DNA of 64,000 nucleotides from JACKCD01 sp041390905 (GCA_041390905.1 JAWKPA010000012.1:2604001-2668000); one strand, 5' to 3'. Shown: positions 23,545 to 31,886, counted from the first letter of the stretch. A program made the numbers and translations. Notes: a model not told the origin generated them from the sequence alone.

Positions 23545-25788
23545 ATGACCAAAATAAACTTGCTGTCCTTGCCGGATTTAATTGAAAGTATGCCGACGGT
23601 GGCGAAGAGCGAAACGGCCGTTAAACAAATCCTCACCGCCTATGATTTTGCCGAAAAAGCGCACCAGGGACAGCTTCGTCCATCCGGGGAGCCATATATT
23701 GAGCACGACATGGCCGTTGCCCAAATCATTTGCGAGCTAAAGCTCGACGGCACCTCCATCGCCCTGGCGCTGCTGCACGACATTCTTCTGCCCCACACCG
23801 GCATTACCGAAGCCAGGGTACGCCATCATTTTGGCAAAGAGATGGCAAGCATGGTTGCCGGGCTACACCACATCCAAAGTTTTACCCATGACCAATCGCA
23901 TCAATTAAACGGCAATACCCAAACGCTAGAGTCACTGCGCAGTGCCATTTTGTTTACCATTGAGAAAGATATTCGGGCACTCATGGTACGGCTGGCCGAC
24001 TGTTTGGCAGATTTGCGCACGGCCGGCCCACTGGAACGTTCGCAGCAGTTGGTACTGGCAGCAGAAGCGCAAAACCTGTATGCCCCACTTGCCAATCGGC
24101 TGGGGATTTGGCAGCTCAAGTGGGAAATGGAGGATTTGGCCTTTCGTTTTCTGGAACCAGGCAAATATAAGGAACTAGCCAGGAATTTGGCGGAAAAACG
24201 CACCGAACGCATCCGCAAAGTGGACAGTGCTGTAAAAAGATTGCGCGATGCCATTGCCGCCAAGGGCATTAAAGCTGAGGTGTCAGGCCGCTCCAAGCAT
24301 ATTTATTCAATTTACCGCAAAATGCAGCGCAAGGAGCTTGATCTGGATGGTATTTATGATATTCAGGCCCTGCGGGTGATCATTCAGCCAATGGGTAATA
24401 AAGCCCAGGGGGGGCGGCAGCTAACGGGTGAAGATTACAGCTTGTGTTACCAGGTGCTGGGTGCCGTTCACGGCCTGTGGCAGCCCATTCCGCAGGAGTT
24501 TGATGATTATATTGCCAACCCCAAGGCCAATGGGTATCGGTCGCTGCATACGGCCGTTTATGATGATGAAACCGGCCAGCAGTTGGAAGTGCAAATTCGC
24601 ACCGGCCACATGCACGAAGAGGCAGAACGGGGGGTGGCCGCGCACTGGGCGTACAAAGAAGGGGAAGTAAATGTTAGTTCAGCCAGCCAAAAGCGCATCA
24701 AGGAGCTGCGGGAACTGCTCAACGACCTGCTCAGCGACAGTGATGACAATTTAGCCGAGGCGAACCAACTGGAAGATGAGGTATCAGTTAACCACATTTA
24801 TGTATTTACTCCCAAGGGAGAGTTGATCAACTTGCCCGATGGTTCCACGCCAATTGACTTTGCCTATCAAATTCATTCGGAAGTAGGCCACCACTGCCAG
24901 GGAGCGCGGGTGAACCAAAAGATGGTGACGCTGGATTATAAGCTGCGACAGGGGGACAAGGTGGAAATTATTACCAACAAGCGGGCGAAACCAAGCCGTG
25001 ACTGGATGCGGGCTAGTTTGGGCTATGCGTTTCGCGCCCGCACGCGCAGCAAAATTCGGCAGTGGTTCCGCGAGCAAAACCGGGATGAAAATATTGCTTA
25101 TGGCCGGGAAGCGGTGGAGCGGGAACTGCGGCGGCTGGGGTTGCAAGAGTCGTTTACCGTGGCTGACATTGCCCAGGCACTAAAGATTGACGATATTGAT
25201 ACGTTTTTGGCGCAGGTGGGGTTTGGCGACATTACCAATGCCCAGATTGGCGGGGCCCTGGCGTTGATGAAGCGGGATTTGCGGGAGGATGATGAATTAC
25301 GGCCATTATTGGATCTCAAACTCCACCAGCCGCGCCAACCAAAGGGGCTAAATGTCAAGGGGGTGAGTGGGTTGCATACGCGCATGGCCGGCTGCTGCAA
25401 CCCCATTCCGCCGGAGCCAATTGTGGGGTATATCACGCGGGGGCAGGGTATTACCATTCATCGTGCCGACTGCCCGGAGGTGCAGTTGCTACAGGCAACG
25501 GAGAAAGACCGGGTTCTTGAGGGTGTAAACTGGGGATCTGAACAAGAGAGGCACCCGATTCCGATTGTGGTGACGGCGTACCGGCGCAGTGGGCTGATTG
25601 ATGAGATGGTGAGCGTGCTGCGGGGGCGGGGTATTGCCACGCCCAAAACCAAATCGCTGACTGAGGGTAATTTGCTGCGTATTTATCTGGTGGCCGAGGT
25701 GTCAACGATTGATGACCTGGAATGGCTGATGAAGAAGTTTGAAAATTTGCCCAATGTGATTGAGGTGCGGCGGCAGCGGTGGAATTAG
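23545..25788 (+). CDS. RelA/SpoT family (p)ppGpp synthetase with degenerate hydrolase domain
   Basis: 747 residues from ATG 23545 (GGGGGAA site). Full RSH layout: HD domain (about 30-180), synthetase (GRSKHIYSIYRKMQ, NGYRSLHTAV, EVQIRTGHMHEEAERGVAAHWAYKE, about 235-375), TGS (NHIYVFTPKGELINLPDGS, about 415-475), zinc-finger-like region (GLHTRMAGCCNPIPPEPIVGY) and ACT (about 675-747). In the HD domain the essential HDxxED reads HDILLP (78-83) and the usual LADRLHNMRT is LADCLADLRT. Hydrolase activity is therefore likely lost, leaving a RelA-like ribosome-associated synthetase. A separate hydrolase would be expected elsewhere. An AACGGCCGTT encodes ETAVK at about residue 23. Confidence 0.92.
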   Translation: MTKINLLSLPDLIESMPTVAKSETAVKQILTAYDFAEKAHQGQLRPSGEPYIEHDMAVAQIICELKLDGTSIALALLHDILLPHTGITEARVRHHFGKEMASMVAGLHHIQSFTHDQSHQLNGNTQTLESLRSAILFTIEKDIRALMVRLADCLADLRTAGPLERSQQLVLAAEAQNLYAPLANRLGIWQLKWEMEDLAFRFLEPGKYKELARNLAEKRTERIRKVDSAVKRLRDAIAAKGIKAEVSGRSKHIYSIYRKMQRKELDLDGIYDIQALRVIIQPMGNKAQGGRQLTGEDYSLCYQVLGAVHGLWQPIPQEFDDYIANPKANGYRSLHTAVYDDETGQQLEVQIRTGHMHEEAERGVAAHWAYKEGEVNVSSASQKRIKELRELLNDLLSDSDDNLAEANQLEDEVSVNHIYVFTPKGELINLPDGSTPIDFAYQIHSEVGHHCQGARVNQKMVTLDYKLRQGDKVEIITNKRAKPSRDWMRASLGYAFRARTRSKIRQWFREQNRDENIAYGREAVERELRRLGLQESFTVADIAQALKIDDIDTFLAQVGFGDITNAQIGGALALMKRDLREDDELRPLLDLKLHQPRQPKGLNVKGVSGLHTRMAGCCNPIPPEPIVGYITRGQGITIHRADCPEVQLLQATEKDRVLEGVNWGSEQERHPIPIVVTAYRRSGLIDEMVSVLRGRGIATPKTKSLTEGNLLRIYLVAEVSTIDDLEWLMKKFENLPNVIEVRRQRWN

Positions 25789-25789
25789 A

Positions 25790-25871
25790 GCAGGTAGCAG
25801 GTAACAAGTGGCAAGTATGCTTGTTAGCTGTCTTTTTTGCCAAAACGGCCGTTTCTGGCTACAACTTGCTC
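25790..25871. other. Short gap with partial family C core
   Basis: GCAGGTAACAAGTGGCAAGT resembles the arms of the family C element. An AACGGCCGTT lies at about 25843. No ribosome-binding site is visible before ATG 25872. Confidence 0.45.
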
Positions 25872-26693
25872 ATGCAGCTTGAACTGAGCAACACACCGGG
25901 GCGACGGCGGCAGGAATTAACGGCCGTTTTTGCCCAAGCCCGTCACGATTTAGCCGCTGCCCAGGCCGCCCTGGCGCAGGAACAAGCGGCCGTTAACGCC
26001 TTTCGGATGCAGTGCCGCCTGAAAGTTGGGTCACAGGTAGACACCCTGTTGGAGTTACGCGCCGCCAGGCAAACGCTGCTTACCCGGTTGGCACTGTGGC
26101 AGCAGGCTGAAGATGAGGGCGTAGCCTTTGACAACGACGCCTTTTTCAACAGCGACCCCGATGAAGACAGTGAGGCGTGGGACACACCGCCACTCAACGA
26201 CCTGGCGCAGGCGGCAGACAACACCCCCAACAAAGCGGCTGAAAAACGGCTCTATCGTGAACTGGCGCGGCGTTTTCACCCTGACCTGGCGGCCGGCAGT
26301 GCCGAACGCGCCTACCGCACCGCCATCATGGCCGCCGTCAACAACGCCTACAGCGGCCGCGACATCCAAGCCCTGCGCGATTTGGCGGGTGAGCTTGACC
26401 CGGCCACCGTTGCCGAATTAAATCTGGCCGACGATACCCAGGAAACACGCAAGCTGCGGGAACAGATTCTGGCTTGCCAGCGACAGCAGCGCAAAGTGGC
26501 GCAGCAGCTAAAGGCCCTGCGACAGGAAAACACCAGCCATCTCTGGCGACGCGCCCGGCAGTTGGAAGAGGCCGGGCAAAGCTGGTGGGAAGAGATTCGC
26601 CGCGAACTGGAAGCGGCTATTACCGCTACTGAGACAGACTTAACGCAAATCAACTTAACTTTGACCACAATGCACATGGAGATTGGCGATTAG
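25872..26693 (+). CDS. J-domain protein with flanking coiled coils
   Basis: 273 residues. The N-terminal third is a long Ala/Gln/Glu-rich coiled coil (about 8-80). The centre has a J-domain with KRLYRELARRFHPDL (HPD intact, about 145-160) and the helix IMAAVNNAYSGRDIQALRDL. The C-terminal third is a second coiled coil. It would stimulate a DnaK-type ATPase, and the coiled coils suggest it brings a specific client or oligomerises. It follows rel with an 83-bp gap. The protein ends MHMEIGD, where EIGD and the stop come from a family A repeat, so the original C-terminus may have been altered. Confidence 0.78.
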   Translation: MQLELSNTPGRRRQELTAVFAQARHDLAAAQAALAQEQAAVNAFRMQCRLKVGSQVDTLLELRAARQTLLTRLALWQQAEDEGVAFDNDAFFNSDPDEDSEAWDTPPLNDLAQAADNTPNKAAEKRLYRELARRFHPDLAAGSAERAYRTAIMAAVNNAYSGRDIQALRDLAGELDPATVAELNLADDTQETRKLREQILACQRQQRKVAQQLKALRQENTSHLWRRARQLEEAGQSWWEEIRRELEAAITATETDLTQINLTLTTMHMEIGD

Positions 26694-26739
26694 AGATTGC
26701 CGCTTTGCCAGCGATCAATCGCCAATCTCCAATCTCCCC
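26679..26739. repeat. Family A inverted repeat
   Basis: GAGATTGGCGATTAGAGATT faces AATCGCCAATCTCCAATCTC. It contains the stop codon of the J-domain gene and ends one base before the start codon of the deoxynucleoside kinase gene, leaving no room for a normal Shine-Dalgarno. Confidence 0.8.
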
Positions 26740-26740
26740 T

Positions 26741-27376
26741 ATGACCAAACGTTTTATTCTAGTAGCTGGCAACATTGGTGCTGGCAAAACATCTTTAACG
26801 GAGCGAATTGGCAGCCGTTTGGGCTGGCACACGGGGTATGAGTCGGTGGCCGACAACCCGTATTTGGCCGATTTTTACAGCGACATGCGGCAGTGGTCGT
26901 TTCATTTGCAGGTGTTCTTTTTAGGGCATCGGGCGGCACAGCATCGGGAGTTGGCAGAACGGCCGTTTTCCGCCATCGCCGACCGCAGCATCTACGAAGA
27001 CGCCCACATCTTTGCCCGTGTGCTGCACCATCTCGGCAACCTCAGCGAACGCGACTACCACGCCTATCGCACCGTTTATGATCTGGTCATCAACGGGCTG
27101 CCCAAACCCGACCTGCTGCTGCATCTCACCGCCCCCGTCCCCGTGCTGCTAGAACGCATTCGGCAGCGCGGGCGCGACATCGAAAGCGGCATCAGCGGCG
27201 ACTACCTCACCCTGCTGGATCAATTTTACCGCGAATGGATGCAAACCTTTGACCTGTGCCCGGTGCTGACCATCCACACCGAAAACCTCAACTTTGTGCA
27301 AAACCCGCAGCACTTGGATATGGTGGTGCAGCGAATTCAGGACAAACTGGCCGGCCGAGAAGATTTGACGTTTTAA
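26741..27376 (+). CDS. Deoxynucleoside kinase
   Basis: 211 residues of the dNK/dGK family. P-loop VAGNIGAGKTSLTERIG (about 7-23), Glu/Trp region GYESVADNPYLADFYSDMRQWSFHLQVFFLGHRA, the DRS motif AIADRSIYEDAHIFA (about 80-94) and a lid with RQRGRDIESGISGDYLTLLDQFYREW. It phosphorylates deoxynucleosides (dA, dG or dC types; specificity not readable) for salvage. The start is ATG 26741, directly after the family A repeat. It is convergent with the DUF2442 gene, the two stops overlapping by 4 bp. Confidence 0.92.
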   Translation: MTKRFILVAGNIGAGKTSLTERIGSRLGWHTGYESVADNPYLADFYSDMRQWSFHLQVFFLGHRAAQHRELAERPFSAIADRSIYEDAHIFARVLHHLGNLSERDYHAYRTVYDLVINGLPKPDLLLHLTAPVPVLLERIRQRGRDIESGISGDYLTLLDQFYREWMQTFDLCPVLTIHTENLNFVQNPQHLDMVVQRIQDKLAGREDLTF

Positions 27377-27606
27377 CGCTCTAACAGCAAACCTTCATCT
27401 TGAGGCAGAAATTCTGTCTCTGCATACACGACATCAGGGCAAAAATCAATACCATTAGGCCAACAAATTGTGCCAGCTATCTCATCAATCATGACGTGCA
27501 CGAATAATTCTTCGTCTTTGAGTTGGGAAAAGATGCGGCCTTCTAACCAATTATTTAACGTTAGATCAAAAATACCCTCTTCACCCATGTTAAATGTTAG
27601 TTTCAA
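27373..27606 (-). CDS. DUF2442 protein
   Basis: 77 residues with the DUF2442 pattern, ELFVHVMIDEIAGTICWPNGIDFCPDVVYAE (W-P-N-G-x-D-x-x-P-D-x-x-Y). These small proteins usually follow a DUF4160 gene. That is the case here: a DUF4160 gene lies 32 bp upstream but carries a frameshift. The pair is suspected to be a toxin-antitoxin-like module; its function is not known. Confidence 0.85.
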   Translation of the reverse strand: MKLTFNMGEEGIFDLTLNNWLEGRIFSQLKDEELFVHVMIDEIAGTICWPNGIDFCPDVVYAETEFLPQDEGLLLER

Positions 27607-27638
27607 GCGGAACGACTTTTATTATTTTGATCATGACC

Positions 27639-27898
27639 TTATTCTAATGGCTCGATCTGCTGCAAATCTTGTTCGGCCTGAGCCAACTGCCAATCCTCTA
27701 GCAGTGCATCCCGGTTCAAGTCAATCCATTCTTTCACCAAGTTTGTTGCCTTGCGTGGAAATTGACCTTTCAGCATTTCCCCTGTTTCAATGGCAAAATT
27801 GCTGCATAATTGCCATAAATAGCATGGAAGTACGGCGGAGGAGGATCGCGCCAATACATGTAAATCGAAATTCCAAGAAAACAGCTAATTCTTGGCAT
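27639..27898 (-). pseudogene. DUF4160 gene with frameshift
   Basis: The N-terminal half reads MPRISCFLGISIYMYWRDPP then PYFHAIYGNYAAI from ATG 27898. The C-terminal half, IETGEMLKGQFPRKATNLVKEW with DLNRDALLEDWQLAQ, is in a different frame. The two parts join if one T is added to the TTTT run near 27801 (minus strand ATTTTGCC read as ATTTTTGCC). Both halves keep the DUF4160 pattern, so the change is recent or a sequencing slip. The next gene is its usual partner, DUF2442. Confidence 0.8.
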
Positions 27899-27958
27899 AA
27901 TGCGCTCTCCTTGTGAAGGCATTCTACCTGATACAGAAGAACTCTGGCAATATGCAAT

Positions 27959-28621
27959 ATGAAACGAGACAACCAATCCCTGATTGAACAATTTTCTTTT
28001 TTACGCGATGCGCCAACGGCCGTTAAAGAACAATTCCAGCAGCACGTTCTCATCCGCGAGCTGCCGGCCGGAGCGACCGTTTGTTGGGAAGGCGACCAGT
28101 GCCAGCAGCTTGCCATTGTGCTGGAAGGCACGGTGCGCGTCTACAAGGTGGGCGAAAACGGGCGCGAGTTGACGCTCTACCGCCTGGAGGCGAGCGAAAG
28201 CTGCGTGTTAACGGCGTCGTGTATTTTGAGCAACAGCCATTTTCCAGCGCTGGCGGTGACAGAAACGGCCGTTCGTGCCGCCCTCATCCCCGCCCCCATC
28301 CTCCGCCGCTGGACAGAACAATACGGCATCTGGCGCGAATACGTCTTCGGCCTCATGGCACAGCGGCTTGCCACCGTCATCACCACCGTCGAAGAAATCG
28401 CCTTTCGCCGCGTTGACGTACGCATTGCCAATTTTTTGGTGCAGCACAGCAGCAACACCCTCGCCATCACCCACCAGGAAATCGCCGCCGAACTTGGCAC
28501 CGCCCGCGAAGTCGTCAGCCGCATCCTCAAGGATTACGAACGCGAGCAACTTGTCGCCCTCAGTCGCGGCACCATCACTATTCTCAACCGCCCCGCCCTT
28601 CACGCCAAAACCATTTCCTGA
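27959..28621 (+). CDS. Crp/Fnr family transcription regulator
   Basis: 220 residues. The N-terminal cNMP-binding-like beta roll spans about 12-125, with a Cys at 74 and a Cys pair at about 81 and 87 (CVLTASCILS). The winged HTH is at about 165-215, with ITHQEIAAELGTAREVVSRILKDYE as recognition region. It lacks the four-Cys Fnr cluster pattern and the full cAMP-binding R-x-S motif, so the signal is unknown. A perfect TGTGAC-TTT-GTCACA palindrome lies 4 bp after its stop, upstream of the DUF2892 gene, and is the likely target. An AACGGCCGTT copy encodes TAV in the roll. Confidence 0.9.
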   Translation: MKRDNQSLIEQFSFLRDAPTAVKEQFQQHVLIRELPAGATVCWEGDQCQQLAIVLEGTVRVYKVGENGRELTLYRLEASESCVLTASCILSNSHFPALAVTETAVRAALIPAPILRRWTEQYGIWREYVFGLMAQRLATVITTVEEIAFRRVDVRIANFLVQHSSNTLAITHQEIAAELGTAREVVSRILKDYEREQLVALSRGTITILNRPALHAKTIS

Positions 28622-28624
28622 CTA

Positions 28625-28639
28625 TGTGACTTTGTCACA
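28625..28639. promoter_or_regulatory. Crp/Fnr-type operator palindrome
   Basis: TGTGAC-TTT-GTCACA, a perfect 6-bp inverted repeat with a 3-bp centre, close to the Crp TGTGA-N6-TCACA consensus. It is immediately after a Crp/Fnr gene and about 217 bp before the DUF2892 gene, so autoregulation or control of that gene is plausible. Confidence 0.6.
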
Positions 28640-28715
28640 GACAGATACCGCACGCTTTTTGTATCCTTACCGTAATTTATACGCAGCAAGGTCATCAAAC
28701 TACATTCTCTTGCTT

Positions 28716-28795
28716 GCAGGTAGCAAGTAACAAGGTGCAAGTCTAGTCAGCAAATACGACCTGCCACTTGTTACTTGCCACTTGCAGCCAATAAG
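28716..28795. repeat. Partial family C core
   Basis: GCAGGTAGCAAGTAACAAGG and CCACTTGTTACTTGCCACTT face each other, like the inner arms of the family C element but without its ends. It separates the operator from a TATAAC -10-like box at about 28822 and a strong AAGGAGAG ribosome-binding site. Confidence 0.6.
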
Positions 28796-28855
28796 CAGCA
28801 TGTTTGTCCATGACCAATAGCCGTATAACACAAAATTTGTAAGGAGAGTTGAATC

Positions 28856-29047
28856 ATGTCCCATAATGTTGGTCAAACTGATCGTATCATCCGCATCCTG
28901 CTGGGTGTTGTTTTTATCGCCCTGGGGCTTTATTTTGGCAGTTGGTGGGGTGCCATTGGCCTTATCCCCCTCGCCACCGGGCTAACAAACTGGTGTCCAC
29001 TCTATACCCTCTTCGGCATTTCCACCTGCCCCGTCAAAACAAACTAA
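28856..29047 (+). CDS. DUF2892 inner membrane protein
   Basis: 63 residues, the full length of the DUF2892 (YgaP-type membrane) domain: NVGQTDRIIRILLGVVFIAL, WWGAIGLIPLATGL, CPLYTLFGISTCPVK. Two membrane helices and the conserved C-P-L-Y-x-x-x-G-I-x-T-C end are clear. Related domains sit on rhodanese proteins and are linked to sulfur or redox handling. The Crp/Fnr gene and operator upstream imply regulated expression. Confidence 0.88.
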   Translation: MSHNVGQTDRIIRILLGVVFIALGLYFGSWWGAIGLIPLATGLTNWCPLYTLFGISTCPVKTN

Positions 29048-29158
29048 CAGCACGGGGAGGAGCCATTTAACCAACAGTTTGCACTTTCTTCATCGAAACC
29101 AAACAACTTTTTCATACGATGCTGCCCAATAAACCACATTTATTCAAGGAGCACATCT

Positions 29159-30316
29159 ATGAAAAAAACCAATTATTCCCTATCGTATCCCCTTGTTCTG
29201 GCACTTGTGCTGGCGGCAGGCATTGCCGTTTGGGCAGGGCAGGCCAACGCCCAAACAAGTGCCACCGCAGAGCCTGATTTACCGGCCGTTCCCTACGAAT
29301 ACGCCAACATCGCTCTGCCGCAGCATTATCTTCGCCCCCCCGTCGTCAACCAGGACAACACCCCCGCCAACAACCCCGTCACCAATGAAGGTGCCACCCT
29401 GGGTCGCGTTTTGTTCTACGACACGCGGCTGTCGGCCAACAACACCATTTCGTGCGCCTCTTGCCACCAGCAAAACCACAGCTTTAGCGACCCCGAAGCC
29501 CTCAGCACAGGTTTTGAGGGTGGGCTAACTGCTCGCAATGCGATGTCGCTGGCAGATGCACGCTATTTTCAACCCGGCACCTTTTTCTGGGACGAACGGG
29601 CGGCAACCCTGGAAGATCAGGTGCTGCAACCCATTCAAAACAGCGTGGAGATGGGGCTAACCCTCGATGAAATGGTTGCCAAGCTCCAGACCACCTCCTT
29701 TTACCCCGCCCTGTTTGAGCAAGCCTTTGGCACGCCCGAAATTAACGCCGAGCGCGTTTCGCTGGCACTATCCCAATTTGTGCGGGCGATGGTTTCCTAC
29801 GAATCCAAATATGATGTCGGGGTAGCCACCAACTTTAGCAACTTCACCCCGCAGGAAAATCTGGGGCGGCAACTGTTTAGCGGGCGCGGTGCCTGCAACG
29901 CCTGCCACGCCACCGATGCGTTTGTGGCGCGAGAATCCACCAACAACGGGCTGGACGCTGTGACAACAGATGCCGGGCTGGGGGATATTACGGGCAACCC
30001 AACCGATGACGGCAAGTTTAAGGTGCCATCGCTGCGAAACGTTGAGGTAACAGGGCCATACATGCACGACGGCCGTTTTTCCACCCTGGCCGAAGTCGTC
30101 GAATTTTACAACTCAGGCGTGCAGCCCCACCCCAACCTTGACCCCCGTCTGCGTGCCCCCAACGGCCAACCCCGCCGCCTCAACCTGACCACCACCGAAA
30201 AAGCCGCTCTCGTCGCCTTTTTGCAAACCCTAACCGACGACAGCTTTCTCCACGACCCTAAATTCTCCAACCCCTTTTTAAACCACACCATCTATCTGCC
30301 GCTTTTACAGCATTAG
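29159..30316 (+). CDS. Di-haem cytochrome c peroxidase (CcpA/MauG family)
   Basis: 385 residues. Signal peptide MKKTNYSLSYPLVLALVLAA ending near ANA (about 31). The first haem motif CASCHQQ is at about 100 and the second CNACHATD at about 247. GRVLFYDTRLSANNTISC and VPSLRNVEVTGPYMHDGRF are typical of the family. It reduces peroxide with electrons from small c-type donors outside the membrane. The C-terminus ends NHTIYLPLLQH, an extra tail like that of the glycosidase at 13438. A 110-bp leader precedes it with no obvious operator, and a perfect palindrome lies after the stop. Confidence 0.93.
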   Translation: MKKTNYSLSYPLVLALVLAAGIAVWAGQANAQTSATAEPDLPAVPYEYANIALPQHYLRPPVVNQDNTPANNPVTNEGATLGRVLFYDTRLSANNTISCASCHQQNHSFSDPEALSTGFEGGLTARNAMSLADARYFQPGTFFWDERAATLEDQVLQPIQNSVEMGLTLDEMVAKLQTTSFYPALFEQAFGTPEINAERVSLALSQFVRAMVSYESKYDVGVATNFSNFTPQENLGRQLFSGRGACNACHATDAFVARESTNNGLDAVTTDAGLGDITGNPTDDGKFKVPSLRNVEVTGPYMHDGRFSTLAEVVEFYNSGVQPHPNLDPRLRAPNGQPRRLNLTTTEKAALVAFLQTLTDDSFLHDPKFSNPFLNHTIYLPLLQH

Positions 30317-30327
30317 ACAAACAGCCG

Positions 30328-30365
30328 TTAAGGTAGAGGCGCAAAATTTTGCGCCTCTACCTTAA
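30328..30365. terminator. Perfect 38-bp palindrome, probable bidirectional terminator
   Basis: Arms TTAAGGTAGAGGCGCAAAA (30328-30346) and its exact complement (30347-30365) meet with no spacer. AAAA/TTTT forms the centre and AT-rich ends flank the stem. It lies between two convergent genes (peroxidase and SDR), 11 bp after the peroxidase stop. Confidence 0.65.
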
Positions 30366-30366
30366 T

Positions 30367-31200
30367 CTAAAATCCAAGCTGCCGGCCGACCATATAATCA
30401 AACCAGCGGTCGGGCAGCCAGCGCGGGAGAAGCCAGCCCGTAAGCCAGCGGCGCGGGATGGGGTAGCGGGTGCGCGGCCGCTGGGCTTCCAACGCCTGCA
30501 CAATGACACGCACGACTTTTTCCACCGGCATAGCACTGTGTTCCCGGCCGGCCGCTTCCGCAGCCACCTTGCTCAACACCTCCCCATAATCCGTAGCCAA
30601 ATAACGGCCGATTTGCTCGGCAAATTTGCCCACAATCGGCGTTTGCACCGTCCCCGGCTCAATCACCACCACGTCAATCCCATAAAGCAACAGTTCCCGC
30701 CGCAGCGCGTCGGACAGTGCTTCGAGAGCGTGCTTGGACGCGGCGTAGGCACCCATAAACGGGTAGACAATTTGGCCGCTGACGGAGCTGATGTTGATGA
30801 TACGCCCCGGCGGGAACTGCCGGTCTGTGCCTAGCAGCGGCAAAAACGCCTGCGTCACGTCCAGCAGCCCAAACAGATTGACCTCAAACTGCTGGCGAAA
30901 TTCGGCCAGCGGCATATGAAGCAGGGGGCCTGCAACGCTGATGCCCGCATTGTTGATGAGCGCGGCCACGCCATTTGACCCAACGATGGCGCGGGTTTGG
31001 GAAACGGCCGTTTTTACCCCCTCCCCATCCACCACATCAAACAACAGCGGCGTAAAATTCGCCCCCAATTCGCCCTGCAGCCGTGCGGCATCCGCCTGCT
31101 TGCGCACGCTGCCCAGCACATGGTAGCCAGATTTTGTCAGGGAAACGGCCGTTGCATAGCCAATCCCCGTCGAAACCCCGGTCATGACAACGTACTTCAT
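30367..31200 (-). CDS. Short-chain dehydrogenase/reductase
   Basis: 277 residues from ATG 31200 (a longer upstream reading is less likely). NAD(P) motif MTGVSTGIGYATA (about 5-17), LINNAGIS, catalytic Ser in NISSVSGQIVYPFMGAYAASKHALEAL with Tyr and Lys (about 148-160), and VVIEPGTVQTP. Classical SDR; substrate unknown (sterol, sugar or fatty acyl types are all possible). Its start is 2 bp from the stop of the DUF1461 gene, so the two form an operon. Confidence 0.9.
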   Translation of the reverse strand: MKYVVMTGVSTGIGYATAVSLTKSGYHVLGSVRKQADAARLQGELGANFTPLLFDVVDGEGVKTAVSQTRAIVGSNGVAALINNAGISVAGPLLHMPLAEFRQQFEVNLFGLLDVTQAFLPLLGTDRQFPPGRIINISSVSGQIVYPFMGAYAASKHALEALSDALRRELLLYGIDVVVIEPGTVQTPIVGKFAEQIGRYLATDYGEVLSKVAAEAAGREHSAMPVEKVVRVIVQALEAQRPRTRYPIPRRWLTGWLLPRWLPDRWFDYMVGRQLGF

Positions 31201-31202
31201 AC

Positions 31203-31886
31203 TCACTTCGCGTTCACCAGCCACCGCCCCACTACCATCACAATAATCCCCAGCAGCAATGCCCCGCCGCTGATGATCACCCCAACATCAAACCAGAACT
31301 GTTCGGGGAAAAGGCGGATCAGGCCATCGGTGTAATAAAACGTCCAGGTGCCGGGGGGGAAGAGCAGTTCATGGAACTGGACAAAGAAAAAGCTCCAGCC
31401 GAGGACGATGAGCAGGGCAATGGCGGCCAGGACAATGACCGTTGCTAATCCGCCCTGCATGATGGCGCGATAACCGGCCGTTCGCAGCGCAGGCTGCGCC
31501 AGCAAATAGATGAGTCCACCCACTACAATCACCGCCGCCACCCACCACACACGGGCAATGGCATCGGTCAGATGCTTTACATCCAGCATGTGGCCGATTT
31601 CGCGCTCGTTGTAAAGCGGCTGGCCGGTTCCTGAAATTCGCAGCTCTTGCAGCAGGTAAATCACTTCCTCGGCCGGCTCCGGCCGCTGCATGTAGTCGAG
31701 CGTGGCGTGCGCCAATGACAGCCGTTCTTCTGGCGTAAAGCCATATTGGTCGGGGGGGATGCGGGCATATTCAAAGCTGGGGTAATCCCAGGCCAGCACG
31801 GCACGGATCATCCCCAGCCCCAGAAAAAATGGCATGGCGATGATCACCAGCCAGCGAATGATCAATACAATGGTTTTGGAATCCAC
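31203..31886 (-). CDS. DUF1461 (TIGR01906) membrane protein, Lit-like
   Basis: 227 residues with four hydrophobic helices and the family motifs: YGFTPEERLSLAHATLDYM, then LYNEREIGHMLDVKHL and FVQFHELLFPPGTWTFYYTDGLIRLFPEQFW. Two His in the REIGHM and FHELLF positions match those described as important in the lipoprotein intramolecular transacylase Lit of low-GC Gram-positives, which moves an acyl chain within lipoproteins. Whether that activity holds in this lineage is inferred. It is co-transcribed with the SDR gene. Confidence 0.85.
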   Translation of the reverse strand: MDSKTIVLIIRWLVIIAMPFFLGLGMIRAVLAWDYPSFEYARIPPDQYGFTPEERLSLAHATLDYMQRPEPAEEVIYLLQELRISGTGQPLYNEREIGHMLDVKHLTDAIARVWWVAAVIVVGGLIYLLAQPALRTAGYRAIMQGGLATVIVLAAIALLIVLGWSFFFVQFHELLFPPGTWTFYYTDGLIRLFPEQFWFDVGVIISGGALLLGIIVMVVGRWLVNAK

